Notes: generated by a model not told the origin, from the sequence alone. A DNA stretch of 64,000 bases from Comamonas testosteroni (GCF_030505195.1 NZ_CP129672.1:3506501-3570500); one strand, 5' to 3'; positions 16,533 to 27,500 are shown, numbered from the stretch's first letter. Translations and numbers: made by a program.

Positions 16533-18826
16533 GGTTTGCGACCCGATGCCGCTGCGCCGCTCTGGGCGTCGCGCTCGGCCAGCTTGCGCTCGGCGCGCTC
16601 TATGCCGGACTGCGACATGCGCCGCTCGTCCTCATCGTCGTCCTTGTCCAGATAGCTGTTGGCCTGCTTGTGCAGTGCCACGGATTCCTCCAGCAGCTCG
16701 GGGTAGGCTTCCAGCGCACAGGCCAGGCGGCGCAGCGGATAGCAGTCCTGCAGCGCAATGACTTCTTGCTGATGCGTGCGCAGGCGCGGCAGCACCAGCT
16801 CGGGGCGTGTGCTGGAGAAAAAGTCCAGCATGGACATCAGGGACGCCAGGTAGTTGCGGCGCACGTCGCGCTGCTCGTCTTCATCCAGGTCGTGGAACCA
16901 TTGGTCCAGACGCTCCATCCAGATGCTGATCTCGTCATCGCGGTTGAGCTTGTAGAGCGACAGGGCGACGGTGGAGAAGTAACGCGTGGGTTCATGGCGG
17001 CTGTAGCCATGCTCCTGGGCGAAATGCCACAGGCGCTCGGCCTCGACTACGGTCTGCTCATCGTCGTCCTTGCCCACGGCGCACCACAGCAGGCCGTTGT
17101 GATGCTCGGCAAACGGGCTGCTGCCCAGTCCCTTGTGGTGCAGCTCGGCGGCCTCGTCGTAGCGATCCATGAAGCGGTACTTGATGGCCAGGTTGTTGCA
17201 GAGCATGGAGTACACATGCAGGTCGCCATCCTTGAAGCGGCCCTGGCCAGTCGCCCAGAAATGCTCGAAGCGGGCAAGACCTTCCTCGTAGTAGCGCACG
17301 ACCAGAGGCTCGCGCACCTCCTGCGCAGGCACTTTCTTCTTGCCGCCCATCAGCGGAGCCAGATCGTCTGCATCGTCCAGGACCACGCCGGCGGCGTAGC
17401 ACCAGTGCGCGCCATGGCCCTGGGGGAAGGGCCGAGCCAGCGCTTCTTCCAGCGGCAGCGCGGCAAAGCGGGCAGCCCAGAGCGCGGGCAGCTTGTCGCT
17501 GTCGGCCATCTCGGGGTGCTGGCCCACGCCGATTTCCAGCAGCGGCAGAGCCTGCTCCATCTGGCGCTTGCGTGCCAGACGCAGACCGTCGAGCAAGGCC
17601 AGCACCGGATGCGCCGGCTGGGCTGCGCGCACCATGCTCAGATAGAAATCCGCCGGGTGCAGCGGCCTCTCTTCTTGCGCAAGCAGCTGGCGCATGTCCT
17701 CGTCGGTTTGACCAATGGCCAGAACCAGGGCCCAGGTGATGGCGTTTTCCGGGTCGTTGCTGAACTGCTTGTTGGCCAGCTCGAAGGCGGCCACGGCCGA
17801 GACGGGACGAGCGTGGAGCACGCTTTGCAGCGCCAGATCGGCGGCTTGCTTCAGGTGCCCGGCCTGCTCCAGCCAGCCCAGCCAGGAAGCGGTGAAGGGG
17901 TCGCCCGAGTCATCCGTCAGTCCGAAGTGTCCCTGAGGCGCCAGTTGAATGGCTGCCTCCAGCTGACCGGCCTGAGCGCAGGCCTGGGCCTGCAGCCGCA
18001 CGATCTTGACCTGGCGATGCACCTTGACGGCTTGCGAGGGCGGGGGATTTTCCAGGGCGGCCAATTGCTGCTCGCAGGCCATGAGCAAGGCGGGCAGGCT
18101 TTGTGGGGCCAGCGGCAGCACATGATCGGCCAGCGTCATCCAGCGGTCAAAGTCCACCTGCTGGTCGGGCGCAGCATCGCGCAGGAGATTGATGGCGTTC
18201 TGCACCAGGCTGGCGGCCTCGCTGGCGTGGCCGCTTTTCTGGGCCATTTCCGCCTTGCGAACGCAGACGATGGCATCGAGGTAGGCCGCATCTTCGGCCA
18301 GATCGGGGTTGCGACGCTCCTGGGCTCGTTGCAGCTCAAGGCCCGTGGCCGCAGCTTCCCAGGCCTGGAGCTGCGAGGCCATCCAGTGCCAGCCATGCCA
18401 GTAGTTGTCGCTGTCCACATCCTCGGGCAGCCTGGCAATGGCCTGTGCCGCCGAACCCAGCAAGGCTTGCGCGGAGGGCTGGTCAAAGCCCATGCGGCTC
18501 TGGATGTCGCTCAGGCTCAGGCGCAGCGCGGCTTCTGCGGGGCTCAGTTCGTCGGCCGCGGCCAGGGCGGCGCCGCGATGCTGCTGAAGCAGCTTGTTGG
18601 CCGCTTCGGGCTGATCGAGGTAGAGCCAGAAGTCGTGAATGCGCTCGAGCTCCTGCACGGTGGCTGGGGCAAAGTTCTGCTGCCCCATCAATTCCACCGC
18701 AGCGGCGATGCGGTCCTGACGGCTGATGCTGCCGGGCTTGTCGTCGTTGTAGTCGTTCAGCAGCTCATGGGCTTGATCCAGCAAGGCGTAGATGGCATCG
18801 CCCTGCAGTGCGGCAGTTTGGTTCAT
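16514..18826 (-). CDS. Large TPR-like helical repeat protein with KPWWKFW tail
   Basis: The 770-residue protein has no signal peptide or membrane helix. It is almost all alpha-helical, with TPR-like helices (for example CNNLAIKYRFMDRYDEAAELHHKGL at about 560-585 and the Ala/Leu-rich hairpins at 90-420), suggesting a scaffold. The acidic stretch DKDDDEDERRMS near the end precedes a basic helix and the terminal sequence GRKPWWKFW. A Trp-rich C-terminal tail of that type could insert in a membrane or be a binding peptide; this is speculation. It is the first gene of the operon with the PcfJ-like and DUF1266 proteins. I do not recognise a named family. Confidence 0.65.
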   Translation of the reverse strand: MNQTAALQGDAIYALLDQAHELLNDYNDDKPGSISRQDRIAAAVELMGQQNFAPATVQELERIHDFWLYLDQPEAANKLLQQHRGAALAAADELSPAEAALRLSLSDIQSRMGFDQPSAQALLGSAAQAIARLPEDVDSDNYWHGWHWMASQLQAWEAAATGLELQRAQERRNPDLAEDAAYLDAIVCVRKAEMAQKSGHASEAASLVQNAINLLRDAAPDQQVDFDRWMTLADHVLPLAPQSLPALLMACEQQLAALENPPPSQAVKVHRQVKIVRLQAQACAQAGQLEAAIQLAPQGHFGLTDDSGDPFTASWLGWLEQAGHLKQAADLALQSVLHARPVSAVAAFELANKQFSNDPENAITWALVLAIGQTDEDMRQLLAQEERPLHPADFYLSMVRAAQPAHPVLALLDGLRLARKRQMEQALPLLEIGVGQHPEMADSDKLPALWAARFAALPLEEALARPFPQGHGAHWCYAAGVVLDDADDLAPLMGGKKKVPAQEVREPLVVRYYEEGLARFEHFWATGQGRFKDGDLHVYSMLCNNLAIKYRFMDRYDEAAELHHKGLGSSPFAEHHNGLLWCAVGKDDDEQTVVEAERLWHFAQEHGYSRHEPTRYFSTVALSLYKLNRDDEISIWMERLDQWFHDLDEDEQRDVRRNYLASLMSMLDFFSSTRPELVLPRLRTHQQEVIALQDCYPLRRLACALEAYPELLEESVALHKQANSYLDKDDDEDERRMSQSGIERAERKLAERDAQSGAAASGRKPWWKFW

Positions 18827-18950
18827 GGTGTCCAGAGTTCAATCCGAGGCAGCTTGGCCCCAATAGGCCATCATCCTAGCGGCGGATTGAAGAGGCGTGT
18901 GCCATCCGGCAGGGCATCACCATTTGTTACAGAATTTATAACCAGTCATG

Positions 18951-18987
18951 AAAAAAGCCTGCCTTGGCATTGCAAGCAGGCTTTTGG
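18951..18987. terminator. Rho-independent terminator after miaB
   Basis: Perfect 10-base arms AAAAGCCTGC (18953-18962) and GCAGGCTTTT (18976-18985) enclose a 13-base loop, with A- and T-runs on the two sides. It ends the minus-strand miaB transcript. Confidence 0.8.
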
Positions 18988-19014
18988 TGGATGAGTCCAG
19001 GGACTGTCGGGCCG

Positions 19015-20343
19015 TCAATCCTTGAGCAGGACTTCGCCGCGCAAGGTGTAAGCCTTGGCTTCGGTAATCTTCACATCCACCATCTGCCCAATCAAACGCT
19101 CGTTGCCGGGGAAGTTGACCACGCGGTTGCAATAGGTGCGGCCCATCAGCTCGCTGCCGTCGCGCTTGCTCACGCCTTCGACCAGCAGGCGTTGCACCGT
19201 GCCGACACGCTCTTCGCTGATCTCCTTGATGTGGGTGTTGATCACGGCTTGCAGCTCCTGCAGGCGGCGCAGCTTGACTTCGTGCGGCGTGTCGTCGTGC
19301 AGATTGGCTGCAGGCGTGCCGGGACGGGGGCTGAAGATGAAGCTGAACGAGTTGTCGAAGCGCACATCGTGGATGAGCTTCATCATCTTCTGGAAGTCTT
19401 CCTCGGTCTCGCCGGGGAAGCCCACGATGAAGTCGCTGCTCATGGCCAGATCGGGACGGATGGCGCGCAGCTTGCGGATGGTGCTCTTGTATTCCATGGC
19501 CGTGTAGCCGCGCTTCATGGCCATGAGGATCTTGTCGCTGCCATGTTGCACGGGCAGATGCAGATGGCTGACCAGTTGCGGAATCTTGGCGTAGGCCTCG
19601 ATCAGGCGCGGCGTGAACTCGTTGGGATGGCTGGTGGTGTAGCGGATGCGTTCGAGGCCGGGAATCTCGGCCACATATTCCAGCAGCAGCGCGAAGTCGG
19701 CCATCTCGCTGCTGTCGCCCATCTTGCCCAGGTAGGCATTGACGTTCTGGCCCAGCAGCGTGATTTCCTTGACGCCCTGCTCGGCCAGGCCCGCGACTTC
19801 CACCAGCACGTCCTCGAACGGGCGGCTGACTTCCTCGCCGCGCGTATAGGGCACGACGCAGTAGCTGCAATATTTGGAGCAGCCCTCCATGATGGAGACA
19901 AAGGCCGAAGCGCCTTCCACGCGTGCCGGCGGCAGGTGGTCGAACTTCTCGATTTCGGGGAAGGAGATATCGACCTGGGGCTTGGCCTTGGCCGCACGCT
20001 GATTGAGCAGCTCGGGCAGGCGGTGCAGGGTCTGGGGGCCGAAGACCACATCGACAAACGGCGCGCGCTTGATGATCTCGGCACCCTCCTGGCTGGCCAC
20101 GCAGCCGCCCACGCCGATCAGCACGCCTTTTTCCTTGAGGTGGCGGATGCGGCCCAGATCGCTGAATACTTTTTCCTGGGCCTTCTCGCGCACCGAGCAG
20201 GTGTTGAACAGGATCAGATCGGCCTCGTCCACGTTCTGCGTGGGCTCGTAACCCTGGGCCGCGCCCAGCACATCGGCCATCTTGTCCGAGTCGTACTCGT
20301 TCATCTGGCAGCCAAAGGTTTTGATAAAGACTTTCTTGCTCAT
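19015..20343 (-). CDS. miaB: tRNA-2-methylthio-N6-dimethylallyladenosine synthase
   Basis: This 442-residue radical-SAM methylthiotransferase adds the 2-methylthio group to i6A37 of tRNAs reading UNN codons. The N-terminal UPF0004 domain holds three cysteines for the auxiliary cluster ([31 protein letters not shown]). The radical-SAM motif is CSKYCSYC, and a C-terminal TRAM domain ends the protein ([17 protein letters not shown]). Length and all motifs are normal. It is a single gene with its own terminator. Confidence 0.96.
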   Translation of the reverse strand: MSKKVFIKTFGCQMNEYDSDKMADVLGAAQGYEPTQNVDEADLILFNTCSVREKAQEKVFSDLGRIRHLKEKGVLIGVGGCVASQEGAEIIKRAPFVDVVFGPQTLHRLPELLNQRAAKAKPQVDISFPEIEKFDHLPPARVEGASAFVSIMEGCSKYCSYCVVPYTRGEEVSRPFEDVLVEVAGLAEQGVKEITLLGQNVNAYLGKMGDSSEMADFALLLEYVAEIPGLERIRYTTSHPNEFTPRLIEAYAKIPQLVSHLHLPVQHGSDKILMAMKRGYTAMEYKSTIRKLRAIRPDLAMSSDFIVGFPGETEEDFQKMMKLIHDVRFDNSFSFIFSPRPGTPAANLHDDTPHEVKLRRLQELQAVINTHIKEISEERVGTVQRLLVEGVSKRDGSELMGRTYCNRVVNFPGNERLIGQMVDVKITEAKAYTLRGEVLLKD

Positions 20344-20405
20344 GGGGCGCTCTTGTCAGGTGTTGTCGGGTGCGGGGCTTGCAGAGTTCGCAAGCACAAA
20401 GTGAT

Positions 20406-20481
20406 AGCTGCTAGCGCTTGCCATCACTTGATTTGGATATGAAAACAGTTTGAAAAGCTTGCGGAAAAAGCGCAAGCAGCT
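20406..20481. repeat. Inverted-repeat element upstream of miaB
   Basis: Arms AGCTGCTAGCGC (20406-20417) and GCGCAAGCAGCT (20470-20481) pair with one mismatch around an A+T-rich centre. The GC arm with AGCT ends and AT-rich middle recalls the element at 13819-13911. It occupies the spacer between miaB and the upstream exported-protein gene. Confidence 0.55.
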
Positions 20482-20513
20482 CTTTAATCAATAGCGGTCG
20501 GCGCGAGCCGGAC

Positions 20514-20918
20514 TCAGCTGCCGAAAACGCGCTGCAGCAGGGTGCGCGGCTGGATCGGCTTGTATTTCTCGATTTCGGCAGGGGTCAGAATCCAGGCCGT
20601 GTGCAGGCCCTGGGTCTGCGGCTCGATCACATAGCCCACCAGCATCTTCTGGCCTGCATAGTTGCTGGCAAAAACAATGCTGCGCTCGCTGCTGAACAGG
20701 CGAAAGCCGGGCGTGGTGCGAATGGCCGTGCCGTTGATGGCCACTTCGGGGAAGTTGGTGACCGTCAGTTCGCCGAACTGCGCCGTGGGCGGAAAGTTGC
20801 GCGTCTCGTCCGAGGGCAGGCCCTGGGCATGGGCCGGCAGGCCGGCGCTGGCGGCAGCAGCCAGCAAGGCGCAGGCCACGAAGCGGCGGCTGATGAGGTC
20901 GGTGGTGCAGCGGTTCAT
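20514..20918 (-). CDS. Small exported protein of unknown function
   Basis: The 134-residue protein has a clear signal peptide (ISRRFVACALLAAAASAGLPAHA, cleavage after AHA), so it is exported. The mature part of about 103 residues contains TVTNFPEVAINGTAIRTTPGFRLF, then ASNYAGQKMLVGYVIEPQTQGLHTAWILT, and a basic end; it looks like a small beta-rich domain. I do not recognise a family with a known role, although similar proteins appear common in Comamonadaceae. The Arg-Arg in the signal lacks the rest of a Tat motif. It is not closely coupled to its neighbours. Confidence 0.75.
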   Translation of the reverse strand: MNRCTTDLISRRFVACALLAAAASAGLPAHAQGLPSDETRNFPPTAQFGELTVTNFPEVAINGTAIRTTPGFRLFSSERSIVFASNYAGQKMLVGYVIEPQTQGLHTAWILTPAEIEKYKPIQPRTLLQRVFGS

Positions 20919-21014
20919 GGTGTATATCCAGGGGCTGATCGTGGGGCGGTCAGAGCTTTAGTCATGGCCGCAATGCCGTGATTCTAGAGGCTGGCGCTTG
21001 GCAGCAGGGCTTGC

Positions 21015-21878
21015 TCAGGCTTTGCCGCCCGCCGCATAGAGCACCGCCCGGGGCGGACGGCACAGCCCCCAGAAGCGCAGGCCCGTCAGCTCAGCCATGC
21101 GCACGCCCATGGAGGTGGGCGCGGAAATCGTGGCCAGCGCCGCGATGCCGACCTTGGCGCATTTGCGCACCAGTTCATGGCTGCCGCGGCTGGACAGCAC
21201 TACCAAGCCGGGCTCGCCGAGGCGGCCCGTGCGCGCCAGCCGGCCGACCAGCTTGTCCAGCGCATTGTGGCGGCCCACGTCTTCGAGCACATCCGTGATG
21301 TCGCCCGCCAAAGTGGCCCAGCCTGCGGCATGGATGGCGCCGGCCTCGGCATTGAGAATCTGGTGTGGTGGCAGGGCGTCAATCGCCTTGAGCACGGTGG
21401 CTGCGTCGACCTGCTCCAGCCAGTCCTGGGGCGGCAGGGCGTCAAACGACAGGTCCAGCGCCGCAAAGCTCTCGACTCCACAGACGCCGCAACCCGTGCG
21501 GCCCGTCATGCTGCGGCGCCGGTCCTTGAGCCGGGCAAAGCAGCGCGAGGCGATGTCGAGCTGCACTTCCATGCCGTCCATGCCTTCGGGCAGGCCGGCT
21601 GCTGCGGCAGACACGGGGCGGGCTTCGATGCCGTAGCAGTCAGCGGCGCTGTCGATGATGCCCTCGGTCAGCGCAAAGCCCAGTGCAAAGTCTTCCGCAT
21701 CGGTGGGCGAGCCCATCATCACCGCATGCGAGATGCCGTTGAAGACCAGCGCAATCGGCACCTCGGCCGCCAGCACGCGCTCCTGGCGCTGCTGCTGCCC
21801 GGCGTGGAAGAAGCTCACGGCATGGGTGTGCAGCGGTGCTATCGGCTGGGCAGGGATGGGGCAGGCGGACTCGGTCAT
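21015..21878 (-). CDS. fdhD: Formate dehydrogenase accessory sulfurtransferase
   Basis: This 287-residue protein passes sulfur from IscS to the bis-MGD cofactor of formate dehydrogenase, making the sulfido ligand essential for activity. Hallmarks are GRTGCGVCG with the mobile catalytic CxxC cysteines, EDVGRHNALDKLVG, and LSSRGSHELVRKCAKVGIAALATISAPTS. The ATG at 21878 is preferred to a TTG 13 codons upstream. It sits 173 bp downstream of fdhE in the same direction and is probably part of the same formate dehydrogenase expression unit. Confidence 0.95.
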   Translation of the reverse strand: MTESACPIPAQPIAPLHTHAVSFFHAGQQQRQERVLAAEVPIALVFNGISHAVMMGSPTDAEDFALGFALTEGIIDSAADCYGIEARPVSAAAAGLPEGMDGMEVQLDIASRCFARLKDRRRSMTGRTGCGVCGVESFAALDLSFDALPPQDWLEQVDAATVLKAIDALPPHQILNAEAGAIHAAGWATLAGDITDVLEDVGRHNALDKLVGRLARTGRLGEPGLVVLSSRGSHELVRKCAKVGIAALATISAPTSMGVRMAELTGLRFWGLCRPPRAVLYAAGGKA

Positions 21879-22051
21879 GGGCTGATGATAGTCAGCAGGC
21901 GCATTCCTTGCCGGCAAGGGGCGGACTCTGGCTCAGTGCCCGGCGCGGCGGGCCTGCCGACGCATGGTGGAGGGGAGGCCATGGCAGCGCTCCCGGGCAT
22001 CCGTGGCCGGCCTGCACGGCCAGGGGGGCGGTGCAGGCCTGCGGCCGGTGC

Positions 22052-23002
22052 CTAGGCCAGCAGCGGCAGCATCAAGGGGTTGATGCCGCTGCGCGCAAGC
22101 TCTTTTTCCTCCATCTCGGCATCCAGGGCCAGACTGGCCAGGTCGTCGGCCACCATTTCCAGCTGGTGGTCCGCCTGCTGGTAGAAGGCCTTGAGATAGG
22201 TCTGGCACTCGTTGCAGCTCTCGGCCTTGATGGGCGCTTTTTCGTCTTCCAGGCACCAGTAGTCCAGTGCATGCGTGCTGTCGCAGTTGCTGCACTTGCT
22301 GCGCACCACATGCCACTGGCATTCGCACAGGCTGCATTGCAGATAACGCACGCCGGCCTGGGCGCCGCCGAGCACCAGGCTGCCGGTGGGTACATGGCCG
22401 CAGACGGGGCAGAGATGGCGCTGCTCGCCCGGCTCGGCCCGGCCGGCGGCGGGCAACTGGCTGGCCAGCTGGCGCCAGTACAGCGACAGTGCGCTCCACA
22501 GCAGCTGGGCCACGCCCGCTTCGGGCAGTACCGCGTCGTCGGCCAGTGCTTCGCTGCGCAGCGCCTTCAGCAGGGCGTCGGCCCAGGCTTCGCGCTGGGC
22601 TGCATCGGCCTGTTGCAAGCGCGCCAATGCCTGGCCGATGGCGGGAGTCTGCATGCGGGGTTGCTGTGCCATGCGGCTCAGCAGCTCGTCGAGCAGGGCC
22701 AGCCAGTGGGCAGAGCGCGGCCACAGGGCCGAATGCAAAGGCGCTTGGGTGCGCTGTTGCAGGGCCGCGCCCAGGCCGGCGGCTTCCTGCTCGGGCAGGG
22801 GCAGGGCCTCGGCCGTGGCCTGCTGGGCACCGGCCAGCTCGGCGGCCCACAGCAGATACTCGGCCATGGCATGGCCCTGGGCCAGATGCTGCAGGCGGCT
22901 GGCGCGACGGGCATAGGGCAGCTTGGCGGCGGGCAGTTGCACGGCAGCGATATGGCCCACACCCGGCGAGCGTTCGGCTTCGGGAACCAGATGGATGCTC
23001 AT
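22052..23002 (-). CDS. fdhE: Formate dehydrogenase accessory protein FdhE
   Basis: The 316-residue cytoplasmic chaperone binds formate dehydrogenase during redox maturation before Tat export. The C-terminal half carries rubredoxin-like iron sites: CPVCGHVPTGS, CSLCECQWH and CSNCDSTHALDYW. The N-terminal half is an Ala/Leu/Gln-rich helical region. Its ATG overlaps the stop of the gamma-subunit gene by 4 bases, so the two are translationally coupled. Confidence 0.93.
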   Translation of the reverse strand: MSIHLVPEAERSPGVGHIAAVQLPAAKLPYARRASRLQHLAQGHAMAEYLLWAAELAGAQQATAEALPLPEQEAAGLGAALQQRTQAPLHSALWPRSAHWLALLDELLSRMAQQPRMQTPAIGQALARLQQADAAQREAWADALLKALRSEALADDAVLPEAGVAQLLWSALSLYWRQLASQLPAAGRAEPGEQRHLCPVCGHVPTGSLVLGGAQAGVRYLQCSLCECQWHVVRSKCSNCDSTHALDYWCLEDEKAPIKAESCNECQTYLKAFYQQADHQLEMVADDLASLALDAEMEEKELARSGINPLMLPLLA

Positions 23003-23661
23003 CGTGTGCTCCCTGTCTTGGCTTTGCCTGCTGCCGCAGGTTTGGCGCTGATCTCCTCATGCCAGCGGTCGTGATGGGCGCGAGCCCAGGCATGGCTGAC
23101 ATAGCCGGTGACCATGCCGCGGATCGAGCCCTTGACCCAGAAGGCCAGATAGATATGGCCAAGGATCAGCAATATCAGGCCCACGCCCGCCAGAGCGTGC
23201 AGCGCCAGCGCGACACGCAGCACGGGGATCGGGAACAGATGTGCGAAGTAGGCACGCCAGATCACCAGGCCGGTGAGCAGCAGCACGCAGATCAGGCTCA
23301 TGATCCCCCAGAACAGCAGCTTCTGGCCTGCGTTGTACTTGCCGATGCGCAGCCGCTGGCTGTGGTCTCCTGCCGCCACCGATTTCACGTTCTCCACCCA
23401 GATGCGGTCTTCCCTGACGAACAGGTTGTATTTCACAAAGCGCACGAACAGATAGACCAGGGCCACAAACACCACGATGCCGAAGAAGGGGTGCAGCAGC
23501 CGCGCCAGCTGCGGCGTGCCGAAGACGCTGTTGAGCCAGTTCAGGCTGGGAAACACCCAGGACAGGCCCGACAGGGCGACCAGAAAGAAACACACCACCA
23601 TGGCCCAGTGGCACAGGCGCTCGGGCAGCGGGGTGCGCAAGATCATGCGGTCTTTGTTCAT
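22999..23661 (-). CDS. fdnI: Formate dehydrogenase-N/O gamma subunit, cytochrome b556
   Basis: The 220-residue membrane subunit carries electrons from the periplasmic alpha/beta dimer through two b haems to quinone. I see four transmembrane segments: [60 protein letters not shown] and [26 protein letters not shown], with conserved His in helices 1, 2 and 4. The start at 23661 follows AAGGAG and overlaps the beta-subunit stop by 4 bases. Whether it is closer to E. coli FdnI or FdoI cannot be decided here. Confidence 0.93.
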   Translation of the reverse strand: MNKDRMILRTPLPERLCHWAMVVCFFLVALSGLSWVFPSLNWLNSVFGTPQLARLLHPFFGIVVFVALVYLFVRFVKYNLFVREDRIWVENVKSVAAGDHSQRLRIGKYNAGQKLLFWGIMSLICVLLLTGLVIWRAYFAHLFPIPVLRVALALHALAGVGLILLILGHIYLAFWVKGSIRGMVTGYVSHAWARAHHDRWHEEISAKPAAAGKAKTGSTR

Positions 23662-24563
23662 GCCGTTTCTCCTTTCTTGGCGCGGTCCTCGCCCGCATCG
23701 TCTTCGTCGATCTCGTTGGGGCCGGTGGCCATGTAGTGGGCCGCAGCACCGGCCAGCGTGGCCACGAAGCCCAGGGCGGCCAGCGGCTTGAACCAGCCCT
23801 TCCAGCCCTCGACCACGGCGCTGATCTTGGGATCCTTGGGCAGCTTGTGATAGAGCTCGGGCTGGTCGGCATGGTGCAGCACATACATCACATGGGTGCC
23901 GCCCACGCCTTGCGGGTCGTAGATGCCGGCTTGGTCGAAGCCGCGGGTCTTCATCTCCTGCACGCGGCCTTCGGCCTTGATCAGCATGTCGTCCTTGCTG
24001 CCGAACGCGATGGCGCCCGTGGGGCAGGTCTTGACGCAGGCCGGCTCCTGGCCCACGGCCACGCGGTCCGAGCACAGCGTGCACTTGTAGGCCTTGTTGT
24101 CCTTCTTGCTGATGCGCGGGATGTTGAAGGGGCAGCCGGCCACGCAGTAGCCGCAGCCAATGCATTGCTCGGACTGGAAGTCCACGATGCCGTTGGCGTA
24201 CTGCACGATGGCGCCGGGCTGGGGGCAGGCCTTCAGACAGCCCGGGTCTTCGCAGTGCATGCAGCCGTCCTTGCGGATCAGCCACTCCAGCTTGCCCTGC
24301 TCGTTGACATACTCGTCAAAGCGCATCAGCGTCCAGCTCTCGGGCGAGAGATCGCGCGGGTTGTCGTAGACGCCGAAGTTCTCGCCCACATCGTCGCGCA
24401 GATCGTTCCATTCGCTGCAGGCCACCTGGCAGGCCTTGCAGCCAATGCAGATGCTGACGTCGATGAGTTTGGCGACCTCTGCCTTGTGGTCACGGGCGCG
24501 CGCGGCGGGCGTGAGCGCGTTGGTGGCCGAGCGCCGCACGATATCTTGGGATTGCATGGTCAT
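23658..24563 (-). CDS. fdnH: Formate dehydrogenase-N/O beta subunit, four 4Fe-4S clusters
   Basis: The 301-residue electron-transfer subunit has four ferredoxin-type cysteine groups: [50 protein letters not shown] and [24 protein letters not shown] single C-terminal transmembrane helix (about 255-275) anchors it in the inner membrane with the clusters on the periplasmic side. It has no signal peptide, as expected, because it rides with the Tat-exported alpha subunit. It follows the alpha gene by 11 bases and overlaps the gamma gene by 4. Confidence 0.94.
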   Translation of the reverse strand: MTMQSQDIVRRSATNALTPAARARDHKAEVAKLIDVSICIGCKACQVACSEWNDLRDDVGENFGVYDNPRDLSPESWTLMRFDEYVNEQGKLEWLIRKDGCMHCEDPGCLKACPQPGAIVQYANGIVDFQSEQCIGCGYCVAGCPFNIPRISKKDNKAYKCTLCSDRVAVGQEPACVKTCPTGAIAFGSKDDMLIKAEGRVQEMKTRGFDQAGIYDPQGVGGTHVMYVLHHADQPELYHKLPKDPKISAVVEGWKGWFKPLAALGFVATLAGAAAHYMATGPNEIDEDDAGEDRAKKGETA

Positions 24564-24574
24564 GGGTGCTCGCC

Positions 24575-27500
24575 TTATGCCTTTTCGATGTTGACCAGAA
24601 AGGCCTTGAACTCGGGGGTCTGGGCATTGGCATCGCCGATGCCGGGGCTCAGCGTATTGGCCAGATAGCCCTTGCGCGTCGTGCCTTCATAGCCCCAGTG
24701 ACAGGGGATGCCGATCTGCTCGATCTCCTGACCATCGACCTGCAGCGTCATCACGCGCTTGGTCACCACGGCCTTGCCCTTGATGTGGCCGCGCTTGCTG
24801 GAGACCCGGATCATGTCGCCGGCCTTGATGCCTTTCCTGTCGGCCAGCTTTTCCGACAGCTCGATGAACTGCTCGGGTTGCACGATGGCGTTCAGGCGCG
24901 AGTGCTTGGTCCAGTGGCGGAACATCTCGGTGATGGAGTAGGTCGTCGCCACATAGGGGAACTGCTCGCGCGAGCCCATGCGGGCCGCGTCGTCGGCGAA
25001 CACGCGCGCCACGGGGCTCTTGCTGACCTTGGGGTGCAGCGGGTTGGCCGCAATCGGGCTTTCGGTGGGTTCGTAATGCTCGGGGAAGGGCCCGTCGTTC
25101 ATGCCCTTGGCCGAGAACAGGCGTCCCAGGCCTTCGGGCTGCATGATGAAGGGGCTCACGCCGCTGTTGGGTGCGGCGGTCAGCGGATAGTCGGGCACGT
25201 CGGAGCCGCCCCATTTCCTGCCATCCCAATGCAGGATCTGGCGCTTGGGGTCCCAGGGCTTGCCGGCCGGGTCGGCCGAGGCGCGGTTGTAGAGAAGGCG
25301 GCGATTGGCCGGCCAGGCCCAGGCCCAGCCCGGCGTGTTGCCCAGGCCGGTGTCGGTGTTGTCGCGGCGCGCCATCTGGTTGCCGGCCTCGGTCCACGAG
25401 CCTGCGAAGATCCAGCAGTAGCTGGAGGTCGTTCCGTCGTCGCGCAGCATGCCGAAGTCGGAGAGCAGCTCGCCCTTTTTGGCGATCAGCTTGCCGCTGT
25501 CGTCGAACAGATCGGCCAGTGCGTAGCCGTTGGCCTCCTTGGCCACTTCCTCGGGATGGGGGTCGTGAGGGTCATGGTAGTCCCAGCGCATATTCATCAC
25601 GGGCTCGGGGCAGGTGCCGCCTTCCTTGGCATACAGCTCGCGCAGCTTCATGAAGATGCCGCCCAGGATGCGGCTGTCGTGGCGCGCCTCGAACGGCGGC
25701 TCCTGCGCGGCCCAGTGCCATTGCAGCCAGCGGCCGGAGTTGACGATGGCGCCGTTCTCCTCGGCAAAGCAGGAAGAGGGCAGGCGGAACACCGTGGTCT
25801 GGATCTTCGCGGGGTCCACGTCGTTGAATTCGCCGTAGTTCTTCCAGAAGGTGGAGGTCTCGGTCTGCAGCGGATCGATGATGACCAGAAACTTCAGCTT
25901 GGACAGGGCGTCGCGGATCTTGCCTGAGTCGGGCATGGCGGCCACGGGGTTGAAGCCCTGGGCGATGTAGCCGTTGACCTTGCCGCGATACATCAGATCG
26001 AAATAGGCCAGCATGTCGTAGCTGCGGTCCCACTTGGGCAGCCAGTCGTAGCCCCAGCTGTTCTCGCGCGTGGCGTGCTCGCCGTACAGGTCCTTCATCA
26101 GGCTGACGAAGAACTTGGGCGTGTTCTTCCAGTAGTTGACCTGGCCGGGCAGGTCGGCCTTGGGTGTGGCGTCCGCGAGGTACTGCTCTATTGTCTGCTG
26201 CCTGTCCTCGGGCAGGTTCAGGTAGCCGGGCAGGCGGGTGGAGAGCAGGCCCAGGTCGGTATAGCCCTGGATGTTGGAGTGACCGCGCAGCGCGTTGACG
26301 CCGCCGCCGGCCATGCCGATATTGCCCAGCAGCAGCTGGATCATGGCCGCGCCGCGGATGATCTGTGCGCCGGCCGTGTGGTGGGTCCAGCCCAGGGCAT
26401 AGAGGAAGGTGGCCGTGCGGTCCGGCACGCAGGTGCTGGCCAGTTGCTCGCAGACATGCACAAAGTCGGCGACCTGGGTGCCGGTGATGGTCTGCACCAT
26501 CTCGGGCGTGTAGCGCTCCACATGCTTTTTCAGCAGGTTCAGCACGCAGCGCGGGTGCTGCAGACTCTCGTCGGTGAGGGCATGTCCTTGCGCATTGCGC
26601 TCATAGGTCCAGCTGGATTTGTCGTAGGCTTTTCTGTCGGCGTCGTAGCCGCTGAACAGACCTTCGTCGAAGCCATAGTCCTCGCGCACGATCAGGCTGG
26701 CATTGGTATAGGCCTTGACGTATTCGTGCTGGATCTTGTCGTGCTGCAGCAGGTAGTTGACCACGCCCATGAGAAAGGCGGCGTCCGAGCCCGCACGGAT
26801 GGGGGCGTAGAAGTCGGCCACCGAGGCCGTGCGGTTGAAGCGCGGGTCCACCACCATGAGGTGAGCCTTGTTGTGGATCTTGGCTTCGATGGCCCACTTG
26901 AAGCCCACGGGGTGGGCTTCGGCAGGGTTGCCGCCCATGACCAGGATCACGTTGGCGTTCTTGATATCCACCCAGTGGTTGGTCATCGCGCCGCGACCGA
27001 AAGAGGGCGCCAGGGCCGACACCGTGGGGCCGTGGCACAGGCGGGCCTGGCAGTCGAAGCCCAGCATGCCCAGGGCGCGGCCGAAGCGGAAGTCCAGGAT
27101 GCCGGTTTCGTTGGAGGCGGCCGACGAGGCCAGCATGCCGGTGCTGAGCCAGCGGTTGACACGCTGGCCCTTGTCGTTCGTCTCGATGAAGTTGGCGTCG
27201 CGATCGTCCTTGAGCAGGCGCGCGATGCGTTCGTTGGCTTCGTCCCAGCTGATGCGCTTCCACTCGTTGCTGCCGGCTTCACGCACCTCGGGGTATTTCA
27301 GGCGCTGCTCCGAATGGATGTAGTCCAGCGCGCCTGCACCCTTGGGGCACAGCGAGCCACGGCTGACGGGGTGGTCGGGGTCGCCCTCGATGTGGAAGAT
27401 CCTGGACTTGGCGTTCTTGGCGCCGTCGCCCAGGCTGTACATCAGCATGCCGCAGCCCACCGAGCAGTAGGTGCAGTTGTTGCGGGTTTCCTTGGCGCGC

